The position numbers were made by a program, and so were the translations under genes. Positions 8,882-16,853 of a stretch of 48,428 nucleotides of DNA are shown piece after piece; positions within the stretch are counted from its first letter, which is position 1; the number at the start of each line of letters is the position of its first letter. The notes below the pieces were generated by a model that was not told where the DNA came from, made no database searches, and saw only the letters and a list, made by a program, of their open reading frames with translations. Origin of the DNA: Thiohalomonas denitrificans. GTDB lineage: Bacteria; Pseudomonadota; Gammaproteobacteria; Thiohalomonadales; Thiohalomonadaceae. Where the stretch lies: assembly GCA_020725115.1 (NCBI GenBank), contig DYFR01000025.1, positions 1 through 48,428 of the forward strand, given 5' to 3'.

Positions 8882-10177
8882 ATGCCCACCACTCCCTGGA
8901 CTCCCGAGCTGTGGCGCCTGCTGTGGTCTTTTCTGGCCGCGACGCTGTTCGGCGCCGTAGTGGGAAACTTCTGGCTCGGCTGGGGCCTGGGGCTGGCCGT
9001 CTATCTCGGCTACCACGGGTGGCAGTTGCGCCGCCTGGTGAACTGGCTGCGTAGCGGCAAGACGCGCAATATTCCCGAGGCGGGCGGCATCTGGGGTGAG
9101 GTGTTTCACTACATCTACCAGCGCCAGCGCAAGCATCAACAGCGCAAACGGCAGCTGGAGGAAATGCTGGAGCGTTTCCAGGAGGCTACCTCGGCGCTGC
9201 CCGATGCCACCGTCGTGATCGGGCGCAAGGATGAAATCCTCTGGTTCAACGAAGCGGCAGCCGGGCTGCTCGGCCTGCATTCATCGCAGGACAAGGGGCA
9301 GCCCATCGATAATCTTTTGCGTCATCCCGACTTCATCACCTATCTCAATCAGAACGGTCGCGGCGGCGAACCGCTGCGCATCCCCTCTCCGGTGGATGAC
9401 GGTCTCACCCTCGCCGTCCACCTCATCAACTACGGGCGCGACCAGCGTCTGCTGGTGGCGCGTGATATCAGCCAGCAGCAGCGCCTGGAACAGATGCGGC
9501 GTGATTTCGTCGCCAACGTGTCCCATGAATTGCGCACGCCGCTCACGGTGATCAGCGGTTTTCTGGAGACCCTTATGGACAGCGGCGATGAATGCGCCGC
9601 GCGCTGGCAGCGTTCCCTCGACCTCATGCACCAGCAGGGCGCGCGCATGCAGCACCTGGTGGCGGATCTGCTGATGCTGTCGCGGCTGGAAACGGATCGC
9701 TCCAGTCCACCGCGTGAGTTGGTGGAGGTGCCGGCGTTGCTGGCAGCCATCCGTGAGGATGCACTGTTGCTGTCGGGTGACAAAGGGCATCACGTCACGG
9801 TGGATACGGATGCGGATCTGCGCCTGTACGGTGCCGAGCGCGAGTTGTACAGCGCCTTTTCCAACATTGTCGGCAATGCCGTGCGCTACACGCCAGCCGG
9901 CGGTGAGGTGCATATACGCTGGTGGCGCAATGGCACCGGCGCCCATTTTTCCGTCAGTGACACCGGTATCGGCATACCCGCCGAACATCTTCCGCGCCTC
10001 ACCGAACGGTTCTATCGCGTCGACACCGGGCGCTCGCGCGAGGTGGGGGGGACCGGCCTGGGTCTGGCCATCGTCAAGCATGTGCTCAGCCGTCACAATG
10101 CCCGCCTGCGTATCGACAGCATGCCCGGCAAGGGCAGCACCTTCACCATCGATTTCCCCGCCGATCGGATTGCTTAA
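8882..10177 (+). CDS. phoR: Phosphate regulon sensor histidine kinase PhoR
   Basis: The 431-residue kinase has two short N-terminal hydrophobic segments (about 10-45), a charged linker, a PAS domain (about 95-195), a HisKA domain with His215 in VSHELRTPL, and a HATPase domain with N (FSNIVGNAVRYTP), G1 (DTGIGIP) and G2 (GGTGLGLAIVKH) boxes. Like E. coli PhoR it lacks a large periplasmic sensor and is expected to read phosphate status through PstSCAB and PhoU. It starts on the base after the phoB stop, so the two genes form one operon. The 3' end is followed at once by a family B repeat element. Confidence 0.96.
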   Translation: MPTTPWTPELWRLLWSFLAATLFGAVVGNFWLGWGLGLAVYLGYHGWQLRRLVNWLRSGKTRNIPEAGGIWGEVFHYIYQRQRKHQQRKRQLEEMLERFQEATSALPDATVVIGRKDEILWFNEAAAGLLGLHSSQDKGQPIDNLLRHPDFITYLNQNGRGGEPLRIPSPVDDGLTLAVHLINYGRDQRLLVARDISQQQRLEQMRRDFVANVSHELRTPLTVISGFLETLMDSGDECAARWQRSLDLMHQQGARMQHLVADLLMLSRLETDRSSPPRELVEVPALLAAIREDALLLSGDKGHHVTVDTDADLRLYGAERELYSAFSNIVGNAVRYTPAGGEVHIRWWRNGTGAHFSVSDTGIGIPAEHLPRLTERFYRVDTGRSREVGGTGLGLAIVKHVLSRHNARLRIDSMPGKGSTFTIDFPADRIA

Positions 10178-10178
10178 A

Positions 10179-10300
10179 GCAGTTGCAAGTTACAGGTTGC
10201 AAGGGAACGAACTCGCTGCGCTCGTGCTGTTCTGAATAAAACAACTGTGCGCACAGCGCACTCATCCGCTTGCAACTTGAAACTTGTCACTTGTAACTTT
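10179..10300. repeat. Family B palindromic element, copy 1 (after phoR)
   Basis: It begins GCAGTTGCAAGTTACAGG five bases after the phoR stop codon and ends with the inverted series CTTGCAACTTGAAACTTG and on to 10300. The core, GAACTCGCTGCGCTCG ... GCGCACAGCGCACTCATCC, closely matches the core of the copy at 29605-29734. The arms use the TTGCAAG/ACTTGTAAC variant instead of GATACAAG. It could fold into one very long hairpin. Confidence 0.75.
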
Positions 10301-10302
10301 CT

Positions 10303-10328
10303 AAAAAAAACGACGCCGGGCGGCGTCG
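10303..10328 (-). terminator. Intrinsic terminator of the PilZ-like gene
   Basis: On the minus strand CGACGCC (10328-10322), a 4-base loop and GGCGTCG (10317-10311) are followed by eight T (10310-10303). This is a textbook Rho-independent terminator 34 bases beyond the minus-strand stop at 10362. Confidence 0.85.
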
Positions 10329-10361
10329 CAATATTGCGGCAGTTGCAAAAAAGCGGTCGTT

Positions 10362-10754
10362 TCAGGCCAAGCGACCGCTGGGGGGGAGATGAGGAGGGTG
10401 TGCCGGGGTGCGCAGGTATCGCAATTGGTGCGAGGCCGGGCTGCCCGCTGCGCTGGCAAGGAGTTTACGCAATACTTCATGTGTGCTGCGGGCGTAGTCG
10501 CTGAAGGTGAGTACCGCAGTGCCGCGCGATGAGGCACTGACACGTGCCCGGATATGGTGACTGATGAGCTGGTCGTGTTGGTGGTGGGAGAAGGACAGCT
10601 CCACTTCGGCCTGTTCGTCGAGGGTTATCATGCCGGTGTCTACCGTCATGCCATCGTGGCGCAGCTGGCGCGCCGTGGCCCGCACCAGACCCAGAGGGGC
10701 ATAGGCCAGCATCACATGGAACGGCAGGCCACCGTCGAGATTTTCCTTGTGCAT
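10362..10754 (-). CDS. PilZ-like small protein
   Basis: A 130-residue protein with a beta-rich core: short strands such as LPFHVMLAYAPLGLVRATARQ, GMITLDEQAEVELSFSH and SRGTAVLTFSDY resemble PilZ-type domains. The c-di-GMP motifs RxxxR and D/NxSxxG are not clear, so binding is doubtful. GGGAGG six bases before ATG 10754 sets the start; the in-frame GTG two codons upstream is too close to it. The C-terminus is a Pro/Arg-rich tail. The gene is monocistronic, with a good terminator behind it and a Pho box 118 bases upstream, which suggests PhoB control. The PilZ assignment is an inference from pattern only. Confidence 0.6.
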   Translation of the reverse strand: MHKENLDGGLPFHVMLAYAPLGLVRATARQLRHDGMTVDTGMITLDEQAEVELSFSHHQHDQLISHHIRARVSASSRGTAVLTFSDYARSTHEVLRKLLASAAGSPASHQLRYLRTPAHPPHLPPSGRLA

Positions 10755-10855
10755 GATCACCCTCCCGTTGCTGTTATTCCTGCCGACCGCAGACTCCGCT
10801 AGCGGCTTGGGAAGCGTAACGATAGCCGGTTATAGTTGAGACGCCAGGTTGGAAA

Positions 10856-10889
10856 AGCATGCCTTGGGCTGGTGACATAGGTGTGACAG
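10856..10889 (-). promoter_or_regulatory. Pho box upstream of the PilZ-like gene
   Basis: On the minus strand CTGTCAC (10889-10883), 4 bases and ATGTCAC (10878-10872) make a Pho box matching the consensus at 11 of 14 positions. Ten bases later lies CATGCT (10861-10856), a weak -10. Spacing equals that at phoB and pstS. Orientation points to the minus-strand gene starting at 10754. Confidence 0.6.
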
Positions 10890-11040
10890 CATGTCGTACC
10901 ATCGGTGCAACACCCTGAGTAACTGTAAAATTCCGACCGGAACTGGGGCTTAGCTCACAAAGCTAATTCAGTACATGTGACCCTGTTGTGGGCAAGCGAC
11001 AAGGTTTTCATTAAGTAAAACAGCTAAATGATAAGAAAAT

Positions 11041-12327
11041 ATGATGAATAGAGTGACGGGGAGCGCTGTGATACCCCTGTGGTTGACGCTATTGCTATAC
11101 CTGCCGCTGGCCGCGGCAGCGGGTGAGGAACCCTGGTGGCAGGGGTCTCCCGACGGCTCGGTGACGGTGGAACTGTATTTTTTCTGGTCACAGAGCTGTC
11201 CGCACTGCCTGGAGGCGCGCCCCGACGTGGCGGCCATGGCGGCGGAGTTGCCCTGGCTGCGGGTGCATGACCTGGAGGTCAGCCGCCACCCGGACAATGC
11301 GGCGCGTTACCGCGCCATGGCCGCCGGCCTGGGGCAGGAGGCGCAATCGGTTCCCGCCTTTCTGTTTTGCGGCGCCATGGTGGCGGGCTATGACGATGCC
11401 GGCGGCATAGGCCGTTTTCTGCGCCGGCAACTCATGCGTTGTCATGACAGTCTGGTGGCCGGGGCAGGTATGCCGCCACCGGTGACGGCGGGTACCACCG
11501 AGCTGCTGACCCAGGCGGGCCTGTCCGGTCTCGGCGGCGACGCCGGCTCGCTGCCGCTGGTGACGCTGGTGATCGCCGGCCTGGACGCCTTCAACCCCTG
11601 TGCCTTCTTCGTGCTGCTGTTCCTGCTCAGTCTGCTGGTGCATGCCGGCGGACGCCGGCGCATGCTGCTGGTGGGCGGGGTGTTCGTCGCCATCTCCGGC
11701 CTGGTGTATTTCGCCCTGATGGCCGCCTGGCTCAATGTGTTCCTGGTGGTGGGGCAGTTGTGGGTGGTGACGCTGCTGGCCGGCCTGCTGGCCGTCGGCA
11801 TGGCCCTCATCAACATCAAGGACTACCTGCGGCCGGGGCAGGGGCCCAGCCTGTCGATACCGGACGCAGCCAAGCCCGGCATCTACCAGCGGGTGCGCGG
11901 CCTGCTGCGCGCCGACAATACCCCGGCGCTATTGCTGGGGACCGTGATCCTGGCCTTGGCGGTAAACAGCTACGAGCTGCTTTGCACCGCCGGCTTCCCC
12001 ATGCTCTACACCCGTCTGCTCACCCTGCATCAATTGCCCACGACGAGCTATTACCTCTATCTGGCCCTGTACAACCTCATCTATATCGTGCCGCTGCTGG
12101 TGATCGTCGGCCTGTTCACCTGGAGCCTGGGCTCGCGCAAGCTGCAGCCGCAGGAAGGCGCGCTGCTCAAACTGCTCTCCGGTGTCATGATGCTGGGCCT
12201 CGGTGTGGTGCTGCTGCTGGCGCCGGACAGACTGGCCGACCTGCGCGTCGCCGCGGGCCTGCTGGGGTTTGCGCTGGGAGTGACGCTGCTGGCATGGCTG
12301 GCGCAGCGCTTCCGCAGATCGGGCTGA
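11041..12327 (+). CDS. Thioredoxin-like domain fused to DsbD/CcdA-type membrane protein
   Basis: The 428-residue protein begins with a signal segment (about 8-27), followed by a periplasmic thioredoxin-like domain with the redox pair Cys53-Pro-His-Cys56 (residues 40-140). Then come about eight membrane helices (175-420). The membrane part has the hallmark cysteines of DsbD-beta/CcdA: Cys187 in FNPCAFF and Cys315 in LCTAGFP. It should pass electrons across the inner membrane to periplasmic or envelope disulfides. Domain order, thioredoxin first, differs from DsbD, which ends with it. Two extra cysteines (110, 134) lie in the first domain. The partner is unknown; no cytochrome c assembly genes are nearby. 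The ribosome site is weak (GATAAGA). Confidence 0.85.
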   Translation: MMNRVTGSAVIPLWLTLLLYLPLAAAAGEEPWWQGSPDGSVTVELYFFWSQSCPHCLEARPDVAAMAAELPWLRVHDLEVSRHPDNAARYRAMAAGLGQEAQSVPAFLFCGAMVAGYDDAGGIGRFLRRQLMRCHDSLVAGAGMPPPVTAGTTELLTQAGLSGLGGDAGSLPLVTLVIAGLDAFNPCAFFVLLFLLSLLVHAGGRRRMLLVGGVFVAISGLVYFALMAAWLNVFLVVGQLWVVTLLAGLLAVGMALINIKDYLRPGQGPSLSIPDAAKPGIYQRVRGLLRADNTPALLLGTVILALAVNSYELLCTAGFPMLYTRLLTLHQLPTTSYYLYLALYNLIYIVPLLVIVGLFTWSLGSRKLQPQEGALLKLLSGVMMLGLGVVLLLAPDRLADLRVAAGLLGFALGVTLLAWLAQRFRRSG

Positions 12328-12333
12328 CGACAG

Positions 12334-12369
12334 GAAGCCCAGCGTTGGCGGAGAAAAATGCTGGGCTTC
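12334..12369 (+). terminator. Stem-loop behind the DsbD-like gene
   Basis: GAAGCCCAGC (12334-12343) pairs perfectly with GCTGGGCTTC (12360-12369) over a 16-base loop. There is no T-run on either strand, so termination is likely but not certain; it sits between two convergent genes. Confidence 0.5.
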
Positions 12370-12387
12370 GTTCCTCAGTCCAACCTG

Positions 12388-12414
12388 CCAACTTGTCACT
12401 TGCGACTTGTAACC
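12388..12414. repeat. Family B half-element
   Basis: CCAACTTGTCACTTGCGACT and on repeats the right-arm series of the element behind phoR (ACTTGTCACTTGTAACTT at 10281-10299). No matching left arm is seen, so it is a truncated copy. It lies just beyond the stop codon of the minus-strand methyltransferase-like gene. Confidence 0.6.
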
Positions 12415-12418
12415 ATCC

Positions 12419-13204
12419 CTAAAACCCGAAATAGCGGTTGCTCTTGCGCAGGCGATTGAGGAACACGGTGAATTCCAGGCCGAGACGCTGTTGCAGTTCC
12501 GCCGCCCGCTGATCGAGGCGGCGCAGCTCGCGGCGCGGTTTGCCCTGCTGGGTGACGACGGCAATGACATTGGCCTTGCCGTCCACCGGCAGGCGCAACA
12601 GGCGGCCGTCGAAGGCATCGACCAGGTCGCTGACAACATCCTCCAGGTGGACATTGTCGCCGGACCAGAGGTTGGCGACCAGTACGCCGTTGGCGGTAAG
12701 GCGTGTGCGACAGGACTCGAAGAAGGACAGGCCGCAGGTGCCCCGGGCGATACCGTCGGCAGTGAAGGCATCAAGCAGGATCAGGTCATAGCCGCTGTGG
12801 AGCGTGTCCGCCTGGCGGATGAAGTCAGCGGCATCGGCGAAGTGCAGGGTAAGGCGCGGATCGTCCGGCAGGTGAAAATAGTCACGCGCCAGCTTGTGCA
12901 CGCTCTTTCGATACTCCACGACGTCGATACGGCAGGCGGGGAAGTGATGGAGCAGGAACTTGGCCAGTGAGCCGCCGCCGAGACCGATCAGCAGCACCCG
13001 CTGCGGTGCGGCTGTGAACAGCAGTGCACTCATCATGGCACGGGTGTAGGTCAGTACCAGGCGCAGCGGATCGTGCAGCTCCATGCTGCTCTGCTTGGGT
13101 TCCGAGCCGAAGTGCAGCGAACGCTGGCAGCCGTCTTCTACCACTTCGAGCATGCCGAGCTCATCCCGCTCCTGATGTATGACGATGCCGCCGTATTTGT
13201 ACAT
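12419..13204 (-). CDS. Spermidine synthase-like Rossmann-fold protein
   Basis: The 261-residue protein has the class I methyltransferase-like fold of the spermidine synthase superfamily: the nucleotide-binding G74-L-G-G-G-S79, the acidic strand end VVEYR (Glu97) and DLILLDAFTADG (Asp146). True spermidine synthases carry a second aspartate in a D-x-x-D-type motif at that last site; here it reads D-A-F-T, so polyamine synthesis is doubtful and no speD is nearby. It is likely a cytoplasmic methyltransferase or aminopropyltransferase relative of unknown substrate. It is divergent from the CopZ-like gene over a 62-base region. Confidence 0.8.
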   Translation of the reverse strand: MYKYGGIVIHQERDELGMLEVVEDGCQRSLHFGSEPKQSSMELHDPLRLVLTYTRAMMSALLFTAAPQRVLLIGLGGGSLAKFLLHHFPACRIDVVEYRKSVHKLARDYFHLPDDPRLTLHFADAADFIRQADTLHSGYDLILLDAFTADGIARGTCGLSFFESCRTRLTANGVLVANLWSGDNVHLEDVVSDLVDAFDGRLLRLPVDGKANVIAVVTQQGKPRRELRRLDQRAAELQQRLGLEFTVFLNRLRKSNRYFGF

Positions 13205-13266
13205 GGTGGTATTCTACTCTGCGGCCGGTCGTTGTGAGCCGGTATCAATCGCCTGTCAGGAACAGC

Positions 13267-13710
13267 ATGTCGAATTGTTGCGCCCCCGTTCCCGAAACTT
13301 CTGTGCCCTCCGGCAAGCGGCCCTGTCCGCTCTGCGGTGGCGCGGGTGTGGGTGTGACACTGCAAACCCTGCTGCACCATCTCGCCAGGCCCTGGGAGCG
13401 ACAGGGGATGAGCCAACAACATTATTTCTGCGATACCCCCGACTGTGAGGTCGCTTATTTCACCGATGGCGACGTCACCATCCGCAAGCAGGAATTGCGG
13501 ACGGTGGTGGGCATCAAGGAAACCGCCCCCGCCGCCCTGTTGTGCTACTGCTTTGGCGTCAGCCGGGCCGATGCCGCCGCCGACCCCGCGGCGCGGGATT
13601 TTGTCGTGCAGCAAACCAGGGCGGGCCTGTGTGCGTGTACCACGCGCAATCCCTCCGGCCGTTGTTGCCTGAAGGATATACCCGCCCCGACAGCACACTC
13701 CCATGACTGA
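13267..13710 (+). CDS. CopZ-like zinc/[2Fe-2S]-binding protein without HMA domain
   Basis: The 147-residue protein has 12 cysteines. The first block (C20-x2-C23 and C55-x4-C60) looks like a zinc site. The second (C93-x-C95 in LLCYCFGVS, then C122-x-C124 and NPSGRC133-C134) matches the [2Fe-2S] part of the N-terminal domain of archaeal-type CopZ chaperones. The copper-binding HMA domain that normally follows is missing. I infer an iron-sulfur metallochaperone or electron-transfer protein. ATG 13267 is used because of AGGAA just upstream. The last 8 bases overlap the YgjP-like metallopeptidase gene, so the two are co-translated. Confidence 0.8.
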   Translation: MSNCCAPVPETSVPSGKRPCPLCGGAGVGVTLQTLLHHLARPWERQGMSQQHYFCDTPDCEVAYFTDGDVTIRKQELRTVVGIKETAPAALLCYCFGVSRADAAADPAARDFVVQQTRAGLCACTTRNPSGRCCLKDIPAPTAHSHD

Positions 13711-14422
13711 TTTTCCTGCCATCGATTGGCCCGGCATCGCGCCGGAGACCAGCGTGCGCATCAGCGCGCGAGCCCGCCATGTGCGGCTGCGCGTGTTGCC
13801 GCCGGGAAAGGTCGAACTGGTGCTGCCCAAGCGACACGACAGCCGGTTGTTGCCGGGATTTGTGCAGCAGCACCGGCAGTGGCTCATCGATACCCTGGCA
13901 CGGATGCAGGTCGAACACGTGCAGCAACAGGCGCAGCGCGTGTCGCCCGCCGATCTGTACCTGCCGGCGCTGGATGAGCTCTGGCGGCTGGAATACCGCA
14001 GTGGCGGGCGCAACAGCTGGTGGGCGCGGGCCGGGCGCGGCCTGCTGGTGCAGCACAAGAATGACGAGTGGGAGCGGGTGTTGCAGCGCTGGCTGGCCGA
14101 GCGTGCCCGTCAGACCCTGGGGCCGGCCCTGCTGACCCTGGCCGCTGAACTGGATTTCACTTGCAACGGCTACGCGATCCGCGGCCAGAAGACGCGCTGG
14201 GGCAGCTGTTCATCGAAGAAGATGATCAATCTCAACTGGCGCCTGCTGTTCCTGCCGCCCGAACAGGTGCGCTATCTGATGGTGCACGAGCTGTGTCATA
14301 CCGTGCACATGAATCACTCCACCCGCTTCTGGGCCCTGGTGGAGAAAAAACAACCGGACTACAAGGTGCTGGACGCGGCGATGCGCAAGGCGGGGAGGCT
14401 GGTGCCTGCTTGGGCTCTTTGA
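13703..14422 (+). CDS. YgjP-like zinc metallopeptidase (DUF45, M48-related)
   Basis: The 239-residue protein matches the YgjP/DUF45 family: the core segment RGQKTRWGSCSSKKMINLNW and the zinc motif H195-E-L-C-H199 with the third ligand His205 in HMNHS. Such proteins are predicted cytoplasmic metallopeptidases of unknown substrate. The start overlaps the CopZ-like gene by 8 bases, so expression is coupled; metal supply to the peptidase by its neighbour is a guess. The gene ends at TGA 14420-14422, followed after one base by a family B repeat. There is no signal peptide. Confidence 0.9.
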   Translation: MTDFPAIDWPGIAPETSVRISARARHVRLRVLPPGKVELVLPKRHDSRLLPGFVQQHRQWLIDTLARMQVEHVQQQAQRVSPADLYLPALDELWRLEYRSGGRNSWWARAGRGLLVQHKNDEWERVLQRWLAERARQTLGPALLTLAAELDFTCNGYAIRGQKTRWGSCSSKKMINLNWRLLFLPPEQVRYLMVHELCHTVHMNHSTRFWALVEKKQPDYKVLDAAMRKAGRLVPAWAL

Positions 14423-14423
14423 G

Positions 14424-14503
14424 GCAGATACAAGAGGAAAGATACAGGATACAAGTGAAAACGGGGTTTCACTTTCCTCTTGTATCTTTACCCTTGTATC
14501 TGC
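14424..14503. repeat. Family B element, core-less copy, overlapping a Crp/Fnr gene end
   Basis: Left arm GCAGATACAAGAGGAAAGAT begins one base after the YgjP-like stop. Right arm CTTTCCTCTTGTATCTTTAC and on ends in CTTGTATCTGC. Only a short GAAAACGGGGTTTC centre separates them, so the GCGC-rich core of the other copies is absent. The right arm runs into the Crp/Fnr gene and supplies its last codons and stop. Confidence 0.8.
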
Positions 14504-15261
14504 TCTTCACCCGGCAGCATCACCTTCAAATCCTGATCCAGGGTATCGAGCAGCTGATCCAGCCGGCAGAAATCGCGTAATTCCGCCAGATCGGTAATGC
14601 GCACCTCGTCGCCGCGCACGTCGACACCGTGGCGGCGTAGTTCGGCGATGGCGCGGGACAGGCTTTCCGGTGTCATGCCGAGGCGGGCGGCCAGCAGTTT
14701 TTTGTCACAGGGCAGGCGCGTGGCCTGACCAGGGGCGCCGTTTTCCACCAGGTGCAACAGGTACAGCGCCAGGCGCTGTGAAGCGGTGCGCAGGCGCAGA
14801 TCCTTGATCTCGCGTACCAGGTGGCGGTATTGCTGTGCCATGGAGCCGAGCAGGGTAAGGGTCAGCTCGGGGTTGGTTTTCAGTTCGCTCAGTAACAGGC
14901 GTGCGGGAATGAGCAGCACCTGCGTCGGCTCCACGGCCTGCGCCGACATCAGATACGGTTGCGAGGTGAGGGTGGCGGCGAGGATGAAGGCATCGATAGG
15001 GCGCAATATCTCCACTACCGCCTCGCGGCCATCGGCTGTGCTGGCGCTGAGTTGCACACTGCCCTGTACAAGGATGTGCAGGTATTCGGGCTGCTCGCCG
15101 GCGCGAAACAGTTCGGCATCGCGTTCGTAACGGCACAGTATCGCGCCGGTGGCCAGTGCATGCAGCGTGTCCCCCCTCACCGCGGAGAACAGCGGGGTAC
15201 GGCCCAACAGTATCTCCGCCACGGTTTGCGGGTCTTTCATGAACAGCGGGCTGTCGGTCAT
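14488..15261 (-). CDS. Crp/Fnr-family transcription regulator
   Basis: The 257-residue regulator has a cyclic-nucleotide-type sensor domain (about 25-150, with LHILVQGSVQLSAS) and a C-terminal winged helix (about 170-245) whose recognition helix lies in LLAARLGMTPESLSRAIAELR. There is no N-terminal cysteine cluster of the FNR kind and no clear cAMP-binding arginine. It could therefore sense haem/NO, as in DNR-type regulators, or be ligand-free. Start ATG 15261 overlaps the stop of the upstream minus-strand gene (ATGA). The last residues, GEEQIQG and the TAA, are encoded by a repeat-element arm, so the natural C-terminus was replaced. Targets unknown. Confidence 0.88.
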   Translation of the reverse strand: MTDSPLFMKDPQTVAEILLGRTPLFSAVRGDTLHALATGAILCRYERDAELFRAGEQPEYLHILVQGSVQLSASTADGREAVVEILRPIDAFILAATLTSQPYLMSAQAVEPTQVLLIPARLLLSELKTNPELTLTLLGSMAQQYRHLVREIKDLRLRTASQRLALYLLHLVENGAPGQATRLPCDKKLLAARLGMTPESLSRAIAELRRHGVDVRGDEVRITDLAELRDFCRLDQLLDTLDQDLKVMLPGEEQIQG

Positions 15262-15581
15262 GCTGTCTGGCTCCTGGTGCCGAATTCATGCCGTCCCGGT
15301 CGCAGGCGCCGATACTGGCGCACCATGATGATGGCCTTGAGTACCGTGGGGGCATCGAAGCAGTGTACATCAAGCACCACCGTCAACTGGCGTCCCTCCG
15401 GCCCTTCTGCCCCGATGTCGATACAGTTGCACGCCGCGCCGTGGTGCCGAGCGGTGCTGAAATGGGCGTCCCACAGCACCTCCTTTCCTTCGAACGGCCC
15501 GCGAAAGCGCAGGTGCAGCTCCGCTCCGCCGAGGGGCGTGAGGGCCTGATAGCCGGTCAGGGAGGGGGTGGCGTGGTTCAT
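15258..15581 (-). CDS. Unrecognised protein coupled to the Crp/Fnr gene
   Basis: A 107-residue protein that I do not recognise. It is soluble and beta-rich (GGAELHLRFRGPFEGKEVLW, QLTVVLDVHCFDAP), with two cysteines in AACNCIDIG and one in VHCFD. Its stop overlaps the ATG of the Crp/Fnr regulator, so the two are one operon. The start is uncertain: ATG 15581 is preferred because the alternative ATG 15614 lies inside the divergent Pho-box array. The beta pattern suggests a small ligand-binding or DUF-type fold. Confidence 0.6.
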   Translation of the reverse strand: MNHATPSLTGYQALTPLGGAELHLRFRGPFEGKEVLWDAHFSTARHHGAACNCIDIGAEGPEGRQLTVVLDVHCFDAPTVLKAIIMVRQYRRLRPGRHEFGTRSQTA

Positions 15582-15607
15582 GGGCAAAAGCGTACCTGCT
15601 TGGGGCG

Positions 15608-15663
15608 CTGTCATAAAGAGGTAACAGTAGTGTCATACATATGACAACACCCGAACCCATACT
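15608..15663 (+). promoter_or_regulatory. Pho-box array and -10 of the pstS promoter
   Basis: Units recur every 11 bases: CTGTCAT (15608-15614, perfect), AGGTAAC (15619), GTGTCAT (15630-15636, 6 of 7) and ATGACAA (15641-15647). Ten bases after the last unit lies CATACT (15658-15663), a 4/6 -10. This is a multi-unit PhoB site of the kind found before strongly induced pst genes. Confidence 0.8.
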
Positions 15664-15734
15664 GCAGGCCGTTACCAATCCGGGTCGGGCACGGTTCGGC
15701 TCTTGTTTCACACCATGACAGAGGATAGACCTGT

Positions 15735-16712
15735 ATGACTTTCAAGAAAGTATTCGTCGCGGCCGCGATGGCTTCGGCCCTGGTTGCAGGCAGTGCGCTG
15801 GCCGCCATGCCGAAAGTTGATGCCGGCTTGCCGGAGTACCAGCGCGCCTCCGGCGTGTCCGGTAATTTCTCCAGCATCGGTTCCGACACCCTGAACAACC
15901 TGATGACGCTGTGGGCCGAGGAATATGCCCGCTTCTATCCCAACGTCAACATCCAGATCCAGGGCGCCGGTTCCTCCACTGCGCCCCCGGCGCTGACCGA
16001 AGGCACCGCCAACTACGGCCCCATGAGCCGTGCCATGAAGTCCTCGGAAATCCAGGCCTTCGAAAACAAGTACGGCTACAAGCCCACCGCCGTGCCGGTC
16101 GCCATCGACGTGCTGGCCGTGTACGTCAACAAGGACAACCCGATCAAGGGCCTGACCATGGCGCAGGTGGATGCGATCTTCTCCGCCACCCGTCGCTGCG
16201 GTAACAAGGAAGACATCACCCGCTGGGGCCAGCTGGGCCTGACCGGCGCCTGGGCCAACCGTGATTTCACCCTGTACAGCCGCAATGCCGTATCGGGCAC
16301 CTACGGCTTCTTCAAGGAGAACGCACTGTGCAACGGTGACTTCAAGCCGAGCATCAACGAGCAGCCGGGTTCGGCCTCCGTGGTGCAGGGCGTGACCGAG
16401 TCCATCAACGGCATCGGTTATTCCGGTATCGGTTACATCACCTCCGGCGTGCGCGCCGTGCCGCTGGCCAAGGAGGCCGGCAAGCCGTTCGCCCCCGCCG
16501 ACGCCGAGCACGCCGCCGACGGCAGCTACCCGATGGCCCGTTTCCTGTACGTCTACGTGAACAAGCACCCGAATCGCCCGCTGTCGCCGATGGAGCGCGA
16601 GTTCTTCAAGCTGGTACTGTCCAAGCAGGGTCAGGAAGTAGTGGTCAAGGATGGCTACATCCCGCTGCCCGCCGCCGTGGCCAAGCGCGAGCGCGAGAAG
16701 CTCGGCCTGTAA
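15735..16712 (+). CDS. pstS: Phosphate-binding protein PstS (periplasmic)
   Basis: The 325-residue protein has a Sec signal peptide with cleavage after SALA (about residue 23) and a PstS-type phosphate-binding domain with the N-terminal [11 protein letters not shown], the phosphate loop [12 protein letters not shown] and the later [12 protein letters not shown]. It binds phosphate in the periplasm and hands it to PstCAB. It resembles the Pseudomonas and Shewanella type more than E. coli PstS. A Pho-box array and -10 precede it. It is followed by a repeat element and a lipoprotein gene before pstC, so pstS may be expressed at a higher level than the permease genes. Confidence 0.93.
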   Translation: MTFKKVFVAAAMASALVAGSALAAMPKVDAGLPEYQRASGVSGNFSSIGSDTLNNLMTLWAEEYARFYPNVNIQIQGAGSSTAPPALTEGTANYGPMSRAMKSSEIQAFENKYGYKPTAVPVAIDVLAVYVNKDNPIKGLTMAQVDAIFSATRRCGNKEDITRWGQLGLTGAWANRDFTLYSRNAVSGTYGFFKENALCNGDFKPSINEQPGSASVVQGVTESINGIGYSGIGYITSGVRAVPLAKEAGKPFAPADAEHAADGSYPMARFLYVYVNKHPNRPLSPMEREFFKLVLSKQGQEVVVKDGYIPLPAAVAKREREKLGL

Positions 16713-16714
16713 AC

Positions 16715-16818
16715 GCAGATACAAGATACAAGAGTAAAGATACAAGGGAATGTATCCGCTACGCGGGCGCCGTTTATCAAGCGGCGTGCGCGTAGCGCAC
16801 TCCATCACCTGTATCTCG
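16715..16818. repeat. Family B element, copy between pstS and the lipoprotein gene
   Basis: It begins GCAGATACAAGATACAAGAG two bases after the pstS stop and closes with ACCTGTATCT. The core TCCGCTACGCGGGCGCCG ... CGCGTAGCGCAC matches the cores of the other copies. It may form a long hairpin that separates pstS from downstream genes. Confidence 0.75.
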
Positions 16819-16853
16819 TACTGTCCTCTTCGAATCAATCAGGAGAATCAACG

